From IMG/VR virus record IMGVR_UViG_3300018411_001112, positions 1 to 42,704 of that record: a stretch of 42,704 nt of DNA; one strand, 5' to 3'. Positions 24,375 to 32,950 of this stretch are shown one piece after another. Source of the stretch: a virus. A program made the position numbers and the translations under genes. The notes under the pieces were generated by a model. It did not search any database. It saw only the letters and a program-made list of their open reading frames with translations, and was not told the DNA's origin. Every line of letters starts with the position of its first letter. Position 1 is the stretch's first letter.

Positions 24375-26315
24375 ATGAAATCACTCTCAATAGATATTGA
24401 AACCTATAGCAGCGCCAATCTCGCCAAATCAGGTGTATACCGCTATGTCGAGTCACCGGATTTCGAGATTCTCCTTTTCGGCTACAGCGTCGACGGCGGA
24501 GAGGTTCAGGTCGTTGACCTTGCCGGTGGAGAGAAACTACCAGCCGAGGTCATCGATGCTCTCACAGATGAAACAGTGATCAAATGGGCGTTCAACTCGA
24601 ACTTTGAACGGGTCTGCCTTTCTCGCTTTCTTGGGCTCCCTACCGGCGAATACATCAACCCTGTCTCATGGAAATGTTCGATGGTCTGGGCCGCGACGAT
24701 GGGACTACCTCTGTCGCTGGAAGGCGTCGGCTCGGTACTTAAGCTGGATAAGCAGAAACTCACCGAAGGTAAAGACCTCATCAAATTTTTCTGTCAGCCT
24801 TGTGCTCCAACGAAAGCCAACGGTCAGCGCACCAGGAATTACCCGTACCACGCACCCGATAAATGGTCGGTGTTTAAGAAATATAACGCTCGAGATGTTG
24901 AAACGGAAATGTCCATTCAAGAAAAGCTCGCCAAGTTCCCGGTGCCGGATAGCATCTGGGACGAATACCACCTCGACCAGGAGATCAATGACCGAGGCGT
25001 TGCGCTGGATATGACACTGGTCCAAGAGTCTATCGCAATGGATGGTCGCTCCCGATCAGAGCTTTCCACCGCGATGAAGCACCTGACAGAACTTGAGAAT
25101 CCAAATTCGGTACAGCAAATGAAGCAGTGGCTTGCCGGCAACGGCATGGAGACCGACACACTTGGAAAAAAGGTTGTCGCCGAGTTATTAAAAACGGCAC
25201 CTCCGGATCTTGCAGATGTCCTCTCACTAAGACAGCAGCTTGCCAAGTCATCGGTTCGGAAGTATCAGGCGATGGAAAATGCGGTCTGTACCGATGGTCG
25301 AGCTCGTGGGATGTTTCAATTCTTCGGTGCTAATCGAACTGGGCGCTGGGCAGGTAGGCTCATTCAAATGCAAAACCTCCCTCAGAACCATTTGGAGGAC
25401 TTGGCCGAAGCACGCTCCCTTGTGCGCTCCGGTGATTTTGATGCCGTGGAAATGCTCTATGAGGATGTGCCGGACACGCTGTCGCAGCTTATCCGTACTG
25501 CCTTCGTCCCAAGAGCCCGGGCCAGACTTATCGTCTCAGACTTCAGCGCCATCGAAGCCAGAGTCATCGCGTGGCTGGCTGGTGAACACTGGCGACAGGA
25601 TGTGTTTGCCAAGGGTGGCGATATCTACTGTGCCTCTGCCAGTCAAATGTTTAAGGTGCCGGTTGAAAAACATGGCATCAACGGTCACCTACGTCAAAAA
25701 GGCAAGATTGCAGAATTGGCGCTCGGTTATGGCGGCTCTGTCGGCGCGCTCAAAGCAATGGGCGCTCTTGATATGGGACTTGAAGAGGACGAGCTCCCTC
25801 CACTGGTCGACGCGTGGCGGCAATCCAATCCGCGCATCGTGAAGTTCTGGTGGGACGTGGATAAGGCCGCAACGGAGGCAGTTAGGAATAAATGCACCAA
25901 CTCGACTCATGGGATCACTTTCTCCTGCCAGAGCGGGATGCTTTTCATTACGCTTCCTTCCGGTAGGCGGCTTGCCTATGTGAAGCCGCGAATCGGTGAA
26001 AACAAGTTCGGTGGGACGTGTATCACCTACGAAGGCGTAGGTTCCACGAAAAAGTGGGAACGGCTGGATTCCTACGGGCCGAAGTTCGTGGAAAACATCG
26101 TACAAGCAACTGCCCGCGACATTCTCTGCAGTGCCATGCAAACGCTCCGGCACTGCTCTATCGTCATGCATGTCCACGACGAAATAGTCATCGAAGCTGA
26201 TCCACGGATATCTCTGAAAGCTGTCTGTGAGCTGATGGGCCGGACACCACCTTGGGCAAAGGGTCTGCTGCTCCGCGCCGATGGCTACGAGACAGATTTT
26301 TATAAAAAAGATTGA
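24375..26315 (+). CDS. Phage family A DNA polymerase
   Basis: 646 residues. The N-terminal 3'-5' exonuclease opens with SIDIETYSS (Exo I, D7/E9) and has WAFNSNFERVCL (Exo II-like) and YNARDVETE (Exo III-like). The polymerase domain has motif A LIVSDFSAIEARVIAWLAGE, motif B RQKGKIAELALGYGG and motif C MHVHDEIVIEA. There is no 5'-nuclease domain, as usual in phage enzymes of this kind. It should replicate the phage genome together with the VapE primase/helicase downstream. AAGGA precedes the ATG at 24375. All catalytic residues appear intact. Confidence 0.95.
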   Translation: MKSLSIDIETYSSANLAKSGVYRYVESPDFEILLFGYSVDGGEVQVVDLAGGEKLPAEVIDALTDETVIKWAFNSNFERVCLSRFLGLPTGEYINPVSWKCSMVWAATMGLPLSLEGVGSVLKLDKQKLTEGKDLIKFFCQPCAPTKANGQRTRNYPYHAPDKWSVFKKYNARDVETEMSIQEKLAKFPVPDSIWDEYHLDQEINDRGVALDMTLVQESIAMDGRSRSELSTAMKHLTELENPNSVQQMKQWLAGNGMETDTLGKKVVAELLKTAPPDLADVLSLRQQLAKSSVRKYQAMENAVCTDGRARGMFQFFGANRTGRWAGRLIQMQNLPQNHLEDLAEARSLVRSGDFDAVEMLYEDVPDTLSQLIRTAFVPRARARLIVSDFSAIEARVIAWLAGEHWRQDVFAKGGDIYCASASQMFKVPVEKHGINGHLRQKGKIAELALGYGGSVGALKAMGALDMGLEEDELPPLVDAWRQSNPRIVKFWWDVDKAATEAVRNKCTNSTHGITFSCQSGMLFITLPSGRRLAYVKPRIGENKFGGTCITYEGVGSTKKWERLDSYGPKFVENIVQATARDILCSAMQTLRHCSIVMHVHDEIVIEADPRISLKAVCELMGRTPPWAKGLLLRADGYETDFYKKD

Positions 26316-26318
26316 GCC

Positions 26319-26395
26319 ATTTTCGTTCAAACCCGTTTTTGACCTCCATTGGGTAATAGAGGTGGACAAAATGCCCACCCGGATTGGAGGTCAAA
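26319..26395 (+). promoter_or_regulatory. Structured leader, copy 2, upstream of the DUF4406-like gene
   Basis: Shares ATTTTCGTTCAAACC and ACCTCCATTGGGTA with the leader at 21876. TTTTGACCTCCA (26337-26348) pairs perfectly with TGGAGGTCAAAA (26385-26396), which includes the GGAGG and the first base of the ATG at 26396. The inner stem is GGTGG/CCACC, different in sequence from copy 1 but in the same place. This suggests that the fold, rather than the sequence, is kept. Confidence 0.6.
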
Positions 26396-26815
26396 ATGAG
26401 CATTGATAAATTCAACAGCGAGGGTTACTACGACCCAACCGCCTACGAAGCATTGTCTGCTATCGAAAAAGAAGAAAAGGCGCTTCGGGCATTCAGGCCA
26501 ATTGTCTACATCTGCTCTCCCTTTTCGGGAGATGTAGAAGGAAACGTAAAGGCCGCGCAGCGCTACAGCCGATTCGCAGTTCACAAGGGCTTCATTCCCA
26601 TTGCGCCGCATTTGCTATTTCCACAGTTTTTGAACGACGATATTCCTGCAGAACGCCAGCTTGGACTGTTATTTGGGAATGCACTGATGAGCAAGTGTAC
26701 AGAGGTTTGGGTGTTCGGCAGCACCATCTCAGCCGGTATGTCGGCTGAAATCAAGAGAGCCAAGTGGAAGAACTACCGCTTACGCTACTTTAATGAAAAC
26801 TGCAAGGAGGTTTAA
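26396..26815 (+). CDS. DUF4406-like (DUF7768) protein, nucleoside deoxyribosyltransferase-like
   Basis: 139 residues from the ATG at 26396. The fold markers are PIVYICSPFSGDVEGNV (start strand and loop), ARYSRFAVHKGFIPIAPHL-type helix and strand, and EVWVFGSTISAGMSAEI, as in nucleoside 2-deoxyribosyltransferase-like proteins. These bind nucleotide-type ligands; whether this one is an enzyme is unknown. In a phage it might act on nucleotide pools or on a nucleotide signal. The N-terminal ~35 residues (FNSEGYYDPTAYEALSAIEKEEK) are an added helical segment. The start is set by the hidden GGAGG of the structured leader. Confidence 0.82.
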   Translation: MSIDKFNSEGYYDPTAYEALSAIEKEEKALRAFRPIVYICSPFSGDVEGNVKAAQRYSRFAVHKGFIPIAPHLLFPQFLNDDIPAERQLGLLFGNALMSKCTEVWVFGSTISAGMSAEIKRAKWKNYRLRYFNENCKEV

Positions 26816-26821
26816 GTAACC

Positions 26822-27958
26822 ATGATGGGTTTTGTAGAAAACGGGATGGTCTTTGATGATAATAATAACCTTATTGGTATCATTGATCGAAATGTCACTG
26901 AATCATGCATTTTAAATCAGGCAGCCCTTTCCCAAGATGCGAATACTTATCGCGAATTAAGTCGTTCTATTCGCGAGATGAATGATGCAGATTTCCTTCG
27001 TTTCATGAGAACATCGGTTACCGTCATTCACGACATTCCAGCAAAGGACGTATTAAACGGCATTACAAGGCGTGCAAAAGAGAACAACATCTCTAAGGAT
27101 AACAGCGCGTTGAATGCGATTGGAATGGTTTTTCTTCCAGAAGATGATAACGCAAAGTTACTTCAGAACCTGAACAAGAGTAAGCCAAGCGACTCTATCA
27201 ACCTGGACTTTGACTCTGTAATGGCATTGACCGAGCTCTGGTCGCGATCGGCAAAGGATGTTGAAGGCATTCCCTCTGACTTATTCTTTGCAAATACCAT
27301 TCCATTACAGGATTGCTGTATCAACATTCAGAATAAAAGCAGTTCCTATGATCTCTATCGTTTCGTTGTACACTCAGATTTTGAAGATCGTATCAGAGAC
27401 GCTGGTGAATGGGATTATGCAGAAGTAGCTAACCTTATTCATCAGCGTGGTAACGCCGAGCTTATTTTTCCGATTCTCACTGTTCATGGTGTGAACCGGC
27501 TTATGGTTGGAGAAATCGGATATCGCAGCCTTCCGAAATCAGCACGAGACAATCTTTCAAAGCATGTCACCATGCAAGCTATATTATCCATGGCAACATT
27601 TGTGATTCAAGCATGGTATGGAATCCAGATAGCGCTTCTTCATCCTGTAGTAAAATCGGTATTCAATAAACCAAGGACAGAAACTTTAAAGGCATCAAAA
27701 TCCAAACATAACAAAAAAAGAAGAACAGCCTATATCAAGCGTCATGTCATAAATGCAGAGGATATCAGAATTGCATTAACCTCTGCCAATATCGAAAGGT
27801 ATACCCTTGTCTGGTATGTCATTGGACATTGGAGAACTTACAGGAGTGGCCGCAAAGTATTTGTGCAGCCATATTGGAAAGGTCCTCTACGCATCATAAA
27901 GCAAAATATCGATGACAGAGAACGAGTTATCATCACAGGAGGTGCACATAATGCGTGA
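26822..27958 (+). CDS. Unrecognised phage gene, AT-richer than its neighbours
   Basis: 378 residues. I do not recognise a family. The first ~60 residues include GMVFDDNNNLIGIIDRNVTES; the middle is mostly helical with no enzyme motif. The C-terminus, after a very basic stretch (SKSKHNKKRRTAYIKRH), has TLVWYVIGHWRTYRSGRK followed by VFVQPYWKGPLR. A GHWR-Y-SG-PYW-G pattern like this recurs in phage proteins, but I cannot tie it to a function. AAGGAGG lies 11 bases before the ATG. Codon use is clearly more AT-rich than in the genes on each side, so this may be a late insertion. It overlaps the primase gene by eight bases. Confidence 0.8.
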   Translation: MMGFVENGMVFDDNNNLIGIIDRNVTESCILNQAALSQDANTYRELSRSIREMNDADFLRFMRTSVTVIHDIPAKDVLNGITRRAKENNISKDNSALNAIGMVFLPEDDNAKLLQNLNKSKPSDSINLDFDSVMALTELWSRSAKDVEGIPSDLFFANTIPLQDCCINIQNKSSSYDLYRFVVHSDFEDRIRDAGEWDYAEVANLIHQRGNAELIFPILTVHGVNRLMVGEIGYRSLPKSARDNLSKHVTMQAILSMATFVIQAWYGIQIALLHPVVKSVFNKPRTETLKASKSKHNKKRRTAYIKRHVINAEDIRIALTSANIERYTLVWYVIGHWRTYRSGRKVFVQPYWKGPLRIIKQNIDDRERVIITGGAHNA

Positions 27959-30281
27959 TTTATCCATTGCCTATGGCAACAGCTGTTTTGCTAAGACATG
28001 GCCAAATAAAACCGTCACATGGACTGATTTGTGTAGCAGGCTATCGGTAACTATCAGGACAACGGAATCTGTCGAAGAATACCCAAAACTCAAAAAATCT
28101 GACAGAGAAAAGGTCAAAGACAAGGGCGGCTTTGTTGGTGGCCAACTCAAAAATAATCGCCGCAAAATCGAAACCGTCGTCTGTCGTTCAATGCTGACGA
28201 TGGACTTGGATCAAGCTGAAGTTGGTTTTATTGAAAGATTCTGCGCGACATGTAAATTTGCTGCCGCACTCTATACGACACATGGTCACATTCCTGAAAA
28301 GCCAAGAGTGAGAATCATCATACCATTTACAAGAGATACGTCCGTTGATGAGTATGCAGCTATTGCAAGGTATTATGCTGCAGAATGGGGCATCGACCAG
28401 TTTGACGAATGCTCCTACCGACCGAACCAGTTAATGTACTGGCCGACTACTCCCGCAAATGGCGAGTATATATTCAAGCGCATAGACGGTGCCTGGCTTG
28501 ATCCAGACGTATATCTTGCTGCACACCCCAATTGGAAAGAGTGCTCGCTACTGCCGACATCTTCTCGGGAAAGTGCTGTCCGTGAAGCTAGCCAGAAACC
28601 ACAAGATGACCCTCTTGGCAAATCAGGTATCATTGGTGCGTTCTGTCGTTCCTATACCGTGGAGACTGCGATTGACACTTTTCTCTCAGATGTATATGCA
28701 CCTTCCGCAATGGCTGGTCGTTACGATTACATCCCTGCCGACAGCAGTGCTGGCGTTGTCATTTACGACGACAAATATGCCTACAGCCACCACGCCTCTG
28801 ATCCTGCTTACGGAAAGCTGCTCAATGCCTTTGACCTTGTACGCATACACAAATTCGGTGATGACGATGAGAAGTCCAGCTTCAAAAACATGTGCGGCTT
28901 CGCGCTCAAGGATGAGGCTGTTGCTGCACTACTTTTGGAGGAGCGCCGTCAGTCTGCTTCCGAAGATTTCATGCCCGGTGAGACTTGGGCTTCCAGGCTA
29001 ACACGCACAAAAGCCGGTGATGTGGAAAACACTCTCGGCAACCTGCTGCTGATCATGAAAAATGATGAGGCCCTTTCGCAAATCCGATATAACCGGCTCG
29101 CCAACCAAATCTATGCCGAGAATCTGCCTTGGGCGCATACTCACCCAGCTTGGCGGGACGCGGATACAGCCCAGCTCGTGGCTTACGTCGACACCAACTA
29201 TGGAGAGTTCAGCGCCCGAAACTACGAGCTTGCTCTTACCAAAGTGTCAGATGACAGGGCCTATCATCCAGTTCGTGAATACCTGATGGCACTGGAATGG
29301 GACGGCATACCTCGTGACGAGACTGTCTTCATCGACTTTCTCGGAGCTGAGGATACTCCCTACGTTAGAGCGGTTACTCGAAAGACACTCGCTGCTGGAG
29401 CTGGCCGTATCCTCGCACCCGGCATCAAGTTTGATACCATCCCAGTTATTATCGGCGGTCAGGGCATCGGCAAGTCCACCATGCTCGCCAAGCTGGGAAA
29501 ACAATGGTACTCCGACAGCCTTTCCATCTCTGATATGAAAGATAAAACGGCACCAGAAAAACTTCAGGGCAACTGGCTGCTAGAGCTTTCTGAGCTCGCT
29601 GGCATCAAGAAAATGGACGTGGAAACCGTGAAGTCCTTTGCCAGCCGAGTTGATGATAAGTATCGCCCTTCTTATGGCAGAGTCGTCGAAAGCCATCCAC
29701 GCCAGTGCATTATCATCGGTTCCACCAATAGCGATGGTGGTTTTCTTCGAGACGTGACCGGTAACAGACGCTTCTGGCCTATCAACGTAACCGGTGAAGG
29801 CACAAGACGACCTTGGGATATTACCGAATACGAAGTCGACCAGATATGGGCCGAGGCGGTAGCCAACTTTAATGCTGGCGAGGAACTGTTCCTGAAAGGC
29901 GCTGAAGCAGAGGCCGCCGCAGATGCACAGCGTGACGCGATGGAAACCGACGACCGCGAAGGTTTGGTTTCTGCATTTCTTGACACCTTACTCCCTGAGG
30001 ATTGGGACACCACTGACATTTACCGTAGACAGGAGTTTTTCCGCGATCCCGACGATCCTACAAGACCGGTGGGTACCGTGCGCAGAACACAGGTCAGCAA
30101 TATTGAGATTTGGTGTGAGTGCTTTGGTCGTTCGAGGGATTCCATCAAGAAATCTGACTCCTATGAGATCGAGGCCATTCTTCGTAGCATCGGCAATTGG
30201 GAAAAGTACTCCGGCAATAAGACCGGCAAGCGCATTATCCCCCTTTATGGTGTTCAACGTATCTATCTGAGGTCGGAATAA
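27951..30281 (+). CDS. VapE-family phage primase/helicase
   Basis: 776 residues from the ATG at 27951, with GGAGG eight bases upstream. The N-terminal ~200 residues look like a primase-polymerase domain: MLTMDLDQAEV, TTHGHIPEKPRVRIIIPF, SYRPNQLMYWPTT. The C-terminal part is the virulence-associated E helicase/ATPase: Walker A IIGGQGIGKSTML, a Walker B-like LLELSELAGI, and IIIGSTNSDGGFLRDVTGNRRFWPI. VapE-type proteins start phage or satellite replication by binding and opening an origin. A region dense in TTGCCCA/TGGGCAA repeats follows the gene directly, as expected for its target. Confidence 0.92.
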   Translation: MRDLSIAYGNSCFAKTWPNKTVTWTDLCSRLSVTIRTTESVEEYPKLKKSDREKVKDKGGFVGGQLKNNRRKIETVVCRSMLTMDLDQAEVGFIERFCATCKFAAALYTTHGHIPEKPRVRIIIPFTRDTSVDEYAAIARYYAAEWGIDQFDECSYRPNQLMYWPTTPANGEYIFKRIDGAWLDPDVYLAAHPNWKECSLLPTSSRESAVREASQKPQDDPLGKSGIIGAFCRSYTVETAIDTFLSDVYAPSAMAGRYDYIPADSSAGVVIYDDKYAYSHHASDPAYGKLLNAFDLVRIHKFGDDDEKSSFKNMCGFALKDEAVAALLLEERRQSASEDFMPGETWASRLTRTKAGDVENTLGNLLLIMKNDEALSQIRYNRLANQIYAENLPWAHTHPAWRDADTAQLVAYVDTNYGEFSARNYELALTKVSDDRAYHPVREYLMALEWDGIPRDETVFIDFLGAEDTPYVRAVTRKTLAAGAGRILAPGIKFDTIPVIIGGQGIGKSTMLAKLGKQWYSDSLSISDMKDKTAPEKLQGNWLLELSELAGIKKMDVETVKSFASRVDDKYRPSYGRVVESHPRQCIIIGSTNSDGGFLRDVTGNRRFWPINVTGEGTRRPWDITEYEVDQIWAEAVANFNAGEELFLKGAEAEAAADAQRDAMETDDREGLVSAFLDTLLPEDWDTTDIYRRQEFFRDPDDPTRPVGTVRRTQVSNIEIWCECFGRSRDSIKKSDSYEIEAILRSIGNWEKYSGNKTGKRIIPLYGVQRIYLRSE

Positions 30282-30495
30282 TTGCCCAACCTTGCCGATT
30301 CGCACTTCGGCACAAACCATGGGCAAGGCTTGCAGCCCCCGAAATTACTATAAAAGCTCGTTGCCTTGCCGGTATTGCCCATAAACTCCTACTCCTTTTC
30401 AATTCATTAAAAATGTAGTACAGCCTGAGCGTATATATGCGCGCGTAGGATTTATAGGAACAATGAGCAAATGGGCAATCATCGGCAATGGGCAA
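30282..30495. other. Iteron-like TTGCCCA/TGGGCAA region, candidate replication origin
   Basis: TTGCCCA occurs at 30282-30288 and 30375-30381; TGGGCAA at 30320-30326, 30472-30478 and 30489-30495. Related TTGCCG/CGGCAA units lie between. The two ends mirror each other: TTGCCCAACCTTGCCGAT at the left and ATCGGCAATGGGCAA at the right. The centre is AT-rich (about 30394-30417) and includes GTATATATGCGCGCG. Initiator-encoding phages and satellites often place the origin beside the primase gene, so this is a good candidate, though unproven. Confidence 0.5.
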
Positions 30496-30512
30496 GAAAA
30501 ATGGAGTGAAAA

Positions 30513-30794
30513 ATGAAAGAGAAAATCGTTGAGCAAAAACTGGTGAAAACAGTGAAGGACATGGGTGGCATTGCACCAAAGTTCACGAGTCCTGGATTTG
30601 ATGGCATGCCCGACCGTATCGTTCTTCTACCTGGCGGTCATATGGCTTTCGTTGAAGTTAAGGCTCTCGGCGAAAAGCCCAGACCACTTCAGCTGGCAAG
30701 GCACAAATTACTTCGCGGGCTTGGCTTCAAGGTTTATGTACTTGATGACGAGCAGCAGATTGGAGGGCTTCTTGATGAAATACGAACCACATAA
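30513..30794 (+). CDS. VRR-NUC domain nuclease
   Basis: 93 residues, a complete minimal VRR-NUC domain (PD-(D/E)XK superfamily). Key residues are in GFDGMPDRIVLLPGG and MAFVEVKALGEKPRPLQ, giving D...ExK, then QLARHKLLRGLGFKVYVLDD. Stand-alone VRR-NUC proteins of phages cut DNA junctions or flaps and are usually found next to a SNF2 helicase, as here. The ATG at 30513 has GGAG six bases upstream. The stop overlaps the helicase start, so the two are translationally coupled. Confidence 0.93.
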   Translation: MKEKIVEQKLVKTVKDMGGIAPKFTSPGFDGMPDRIVLLPGGHMAFVEVKALGEKPRPLQLARHKLLRGLGFKVYVLDDEQQIGGLLDEIRTT

Positions 30795-32139
30795 CTACCA
30801 GAAATACGCCACCCGCTACATCGAGGAGCATCCCATCTCCGCTGTTCTACTCGATATGGGTCTTGGCAAGACGAGCATAACACTGACTGCGCTGAACGAC
30901 CTGTTGTTTGACAGCTTTGAAGCCCACCGCATTCTGGTGATTGCACCACTACGAGTGGCACGGGATACATGGCCTGCTGAAGCAGATAAGTGGGAGCATC
31001 TCCAGAACCTCATCTGCTCCGTTGCAGTCGGCACCGAAGCAGAGCGCCGTGCAGCGCTTATAAGACCCGCTGACATCTATATCATCAACCGAGAAAATGT
31101 CCAGTGGCTCATTGAGGAAAGCAAGCTGCCCTTCAACTTCGACACGCTTGTGGTAGATGAGCTATCCTCCTTCAAGAATTATCAGGCTAAGCGATTCCGG
31201 GCTCTGATGAAGGTACGACCAAAGGTCAAGCGTATCATCGGCCTTACAGGTACCCCTTCAGCAAATGGCCTAATGGACCTTTGGGCGGAGTTTAGGCTTT
31301 TAGATATGGGTGCTCGCCTCGGACGGTTTATCAGCCACTACCGACTGGATTACTTCCAGCCAGATAAACGCAACGGACAGGTCATCTTCAGCTACAAACC
31401 TCTACCCGGAGCGGAACAGCGCATCTATGACAAGATCTCCGACATCACTATTTCCATGAAGTCTACCGACCTTTTGAAAATGCCGGAACTGGTCAGTAGC
31501 GAATACACCGTCCGCCTCTCCGACGAGGAGCGCCAGCGTTACGACGAATTGAAGCAGGACCTTGTATTGCAACTCCCTGACGGAGACATCACTGCTGCTA
31601 ATGCCGCCGCGCTCACCGGCAAGTTATGTCAGTTGGCAAATGGTGCGATCTACACCGACGATGGCGACACCTTCTCCATCCATGACCGAAAGCTGGATGC
31701 ACTGGAGGATATCATCGAGGCTGCCGGTGGTAAGCCGATTCTTGTGGCCTACTGGTTCAAGCATGACCTTGCCCGCATTACGGAGCGCCTACAAAAGCTT
31801 CATGTCCCGTATTCCAAACTGGACAGTGCCGGCAGTATCCGCAAGTGGAACGCTGGAGAACTGCCTGTGGCTCTGATCCACCCCGCCTCTGCCGGTCATG
31901 GTTTAAACCTGCAGAGTGGCGGCTCCTGTATCGTCTGGTTCGGGCTGACATGGTCACTGGAATTATATCAGCAGACCAACGCCCGCCTATGGCGACAAGG
32001 GCAAAATGCCGAAACAGTTGTGGTGCAGCACATTGTGGCCAAAGACACCCTCGACGAGCGGATTCTGAAGGTGTTATCCAAGAAGGACAGCACCCAAGCC
32101 GCCTTGATTGATGCTGTAAAGGCCGATCTGCAAGCCTAA
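30775..32139 (+). CDS. Phage SNF2-family helicase
   Basis: 454 residues from the ATG at 30775, with GGAGG about eight bases upstream; the open frame further up lies inside the nuclease gene. Motifs: VLLDMGLGKTSITL (Walker A, about 25-38), VIAPLRVARDTWP (Ia), LVVDELSSFKN (Walker B), IGLTGTPSANGLMDLW (III), GHGLNLQSGG (V) and QTNARLWRQGQ (VI). It should remodel DNA during replication or recombination together with VRR-NUC. This pair is standard in Firmicutes phages. All helicase motifs are present. Confidence 0.93.
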   Translation: MKYEPHNYQKYATRYIEEHPISAVLLDMGLGKTSITLTALNDLLFDSFEAHRILVIAPLRVARDTWPAEADKWEHLQNLICSVAVGTEAERRAALIRPADIYIINRENVQWLIEESKLPFNFDTLVVDELSSFKNYQAKRFRALMKVRPKVKRIIGLTGTPSANGLMDLWAEFRLLDMGARLGRFISHYRLDYFQPDKRNGQVIFSYKPLPGAEQRIYDKISDITISMKSTDLLKMPELVSSEYTVRLSDEERQRYDELKQDLVLQLPDGDITAANAAALTGKLCQLANGAIYTDDGDTFSIHDRKLDALEDIIEAAGGKPILVAYWFKHDLARITERLQKLHVPYSKLDSAGSIRKWNAGELPVALIHPASAGHGLNLQSGGSCIVWFGLTWSLELYQQTNARLWRQGQNAETVVVQHIVAKDTLDERILKVLSKKDSTQAALIDAVKADLQA

Positions 32140-32197
32140 GACAATCAACGACAATCCGTGCCAATCCGAGAGAACTAAAAATTCGGAGGTACAGATT

Positions 32198-32425
32198 ATG
32201 GACCCTTATCAAGAATTAGCAAACGCCATTGTTATGCAAGCAGTCAAGGATTATCGAACCTCTCTTCTTCATTCGAAGAAGCGTCCGGATAACAAAGGCT
32301 ACCAAATTGAAGTGTCATCGTTAGAGCGGTTCTTCCGTTCCGGTTGGTTTGGAGAACTCACAAGTCTGAATGCCGAGTACCTCATTCGAAGAGTTAACGA
32401 GGAGGTGCAAAGGAATGACCGCTAA
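32198..32425 (+). CDS. Small conserved-looking phage protein
   Basis: 75 residues: MDPYQELANAIVMQAVKDYR at the N-terminus, then KKRPDNKGYQIEVSSLERFFRSGWFGELT and a helical end. It looks helical and soluble, with no motif I can name. GGAGG lies eight bases upstream, and the 3' end overlaps the next gene by 11 bases. Similar short proteins with SLERFFRSxWF precede DUF1492-type regulators in related prophages, which suggests a linked role in late transcription, but that is inference. Confidence 0.7.
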   Translation: MDPYQELANAIVMQAVKDYRTSLLHSKKRPDNKGYQIEVSSLERFFRSGWFGELTSLNAEYLIRRVNEEVQRNDR

Positions 32426-32843
32426 AGAGTATTTATCACAGGCTTACCGCCTTGATCAGAGGATTGCCAGCAAACTCGAAATGGTGGAATCCTTAAATGA
32501 GCTGGCAATGAGATGTACTACCACCATAACCGGTATGCCTCGCAACCCCAGCAAAAGCACCTCGCCGATGGCGGACACCGTTCTAAAAATCATTGACCTT
32601 CAGGACGAGATCAACAGAGATCTTGAAAGCTTGGTGGATCTTAAGCGTGAGATCAGCCTTGTAATCCGCGAAGTAGAATACAACGAATATCGAACGATTC
32701 TGGAGAAGCGATATATCAGCAATAAGTCTTGGCCAGAAATTGCTGTAGAGCTTGGGTATAACCTTCGCCATCTTTATCGCTTACATGATGCAGCGCTAAA
32801 CAAAGTAAGAATTCCTGAAGATGTCACTGTATGTCACTATTAG
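32415..32843 (+). CDS. DUF1492/sigma-70 region 4-like late regulator
   Basis: 142 residues from the ATG at 32415, with GGAGG about nine bases upstream. An N-terminal coiled coil (DLQDEINRDLESLVDLKREIS) is followed by an HTH close to sigma region 4: YRTILEKRYISNKSWPEIAVELG, then YNLRHLYRLHDAALNKV. The layout matches DUF1492/ArpU-type regulators, which sit just before the packaging genes and are thought to switch on late transcription. A strong terminator with a GAAA loop follows, so the packaging genes likely use another promoter or antitermination. Confidence 0.82.
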   Translation: MTAKEYLSQAYRLDQRIASKLEMVESLNELAMRCTTTITGMPRNPSKSTSPMADTVLKIIDLQDEINRDLESLVDLKREISLVIREVEYNEYRTILEKRYISNKSWPEIAVELGYNLRHLYRLHDAALNKVRIPEDVTVCHY

Positions 32844-32891
32844 TCCAAGTGCAATCATGTTAATGTTAAGGTAGCGAAAAGCATCAAGGCG

Positions 32892-32926
32892 AAGCCTCGC
32901 GGGAGAAATCCTGTGGGGCTTTTCTT
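32892..32926 (+). terminator. Strong hairpin with GAAA tetraloop before the HNH gene
   Basis: AGCCTCGCGGGA (32893-32904) pairs over its full length with TCCTGTGGGGCT (32909-32920), counting three G-U pairs, around a GAAA tetraloop; TTTCTTAT follows. It has the form of an intrinsic terminator at the early/late boundary. It lies about 50 bases after the regulator gene and 25 before the HNH start. Confidence 0.65.
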
Positions 32927-32950
32927 ATGCCCCGAAAGTGAGGTGAACCC

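Noticed and set aside
32140-32197. Three CAATC repeats between the helicase and the 75-residue gene
   Set aside because: Only five bases each and irregular; no stronger than chance.
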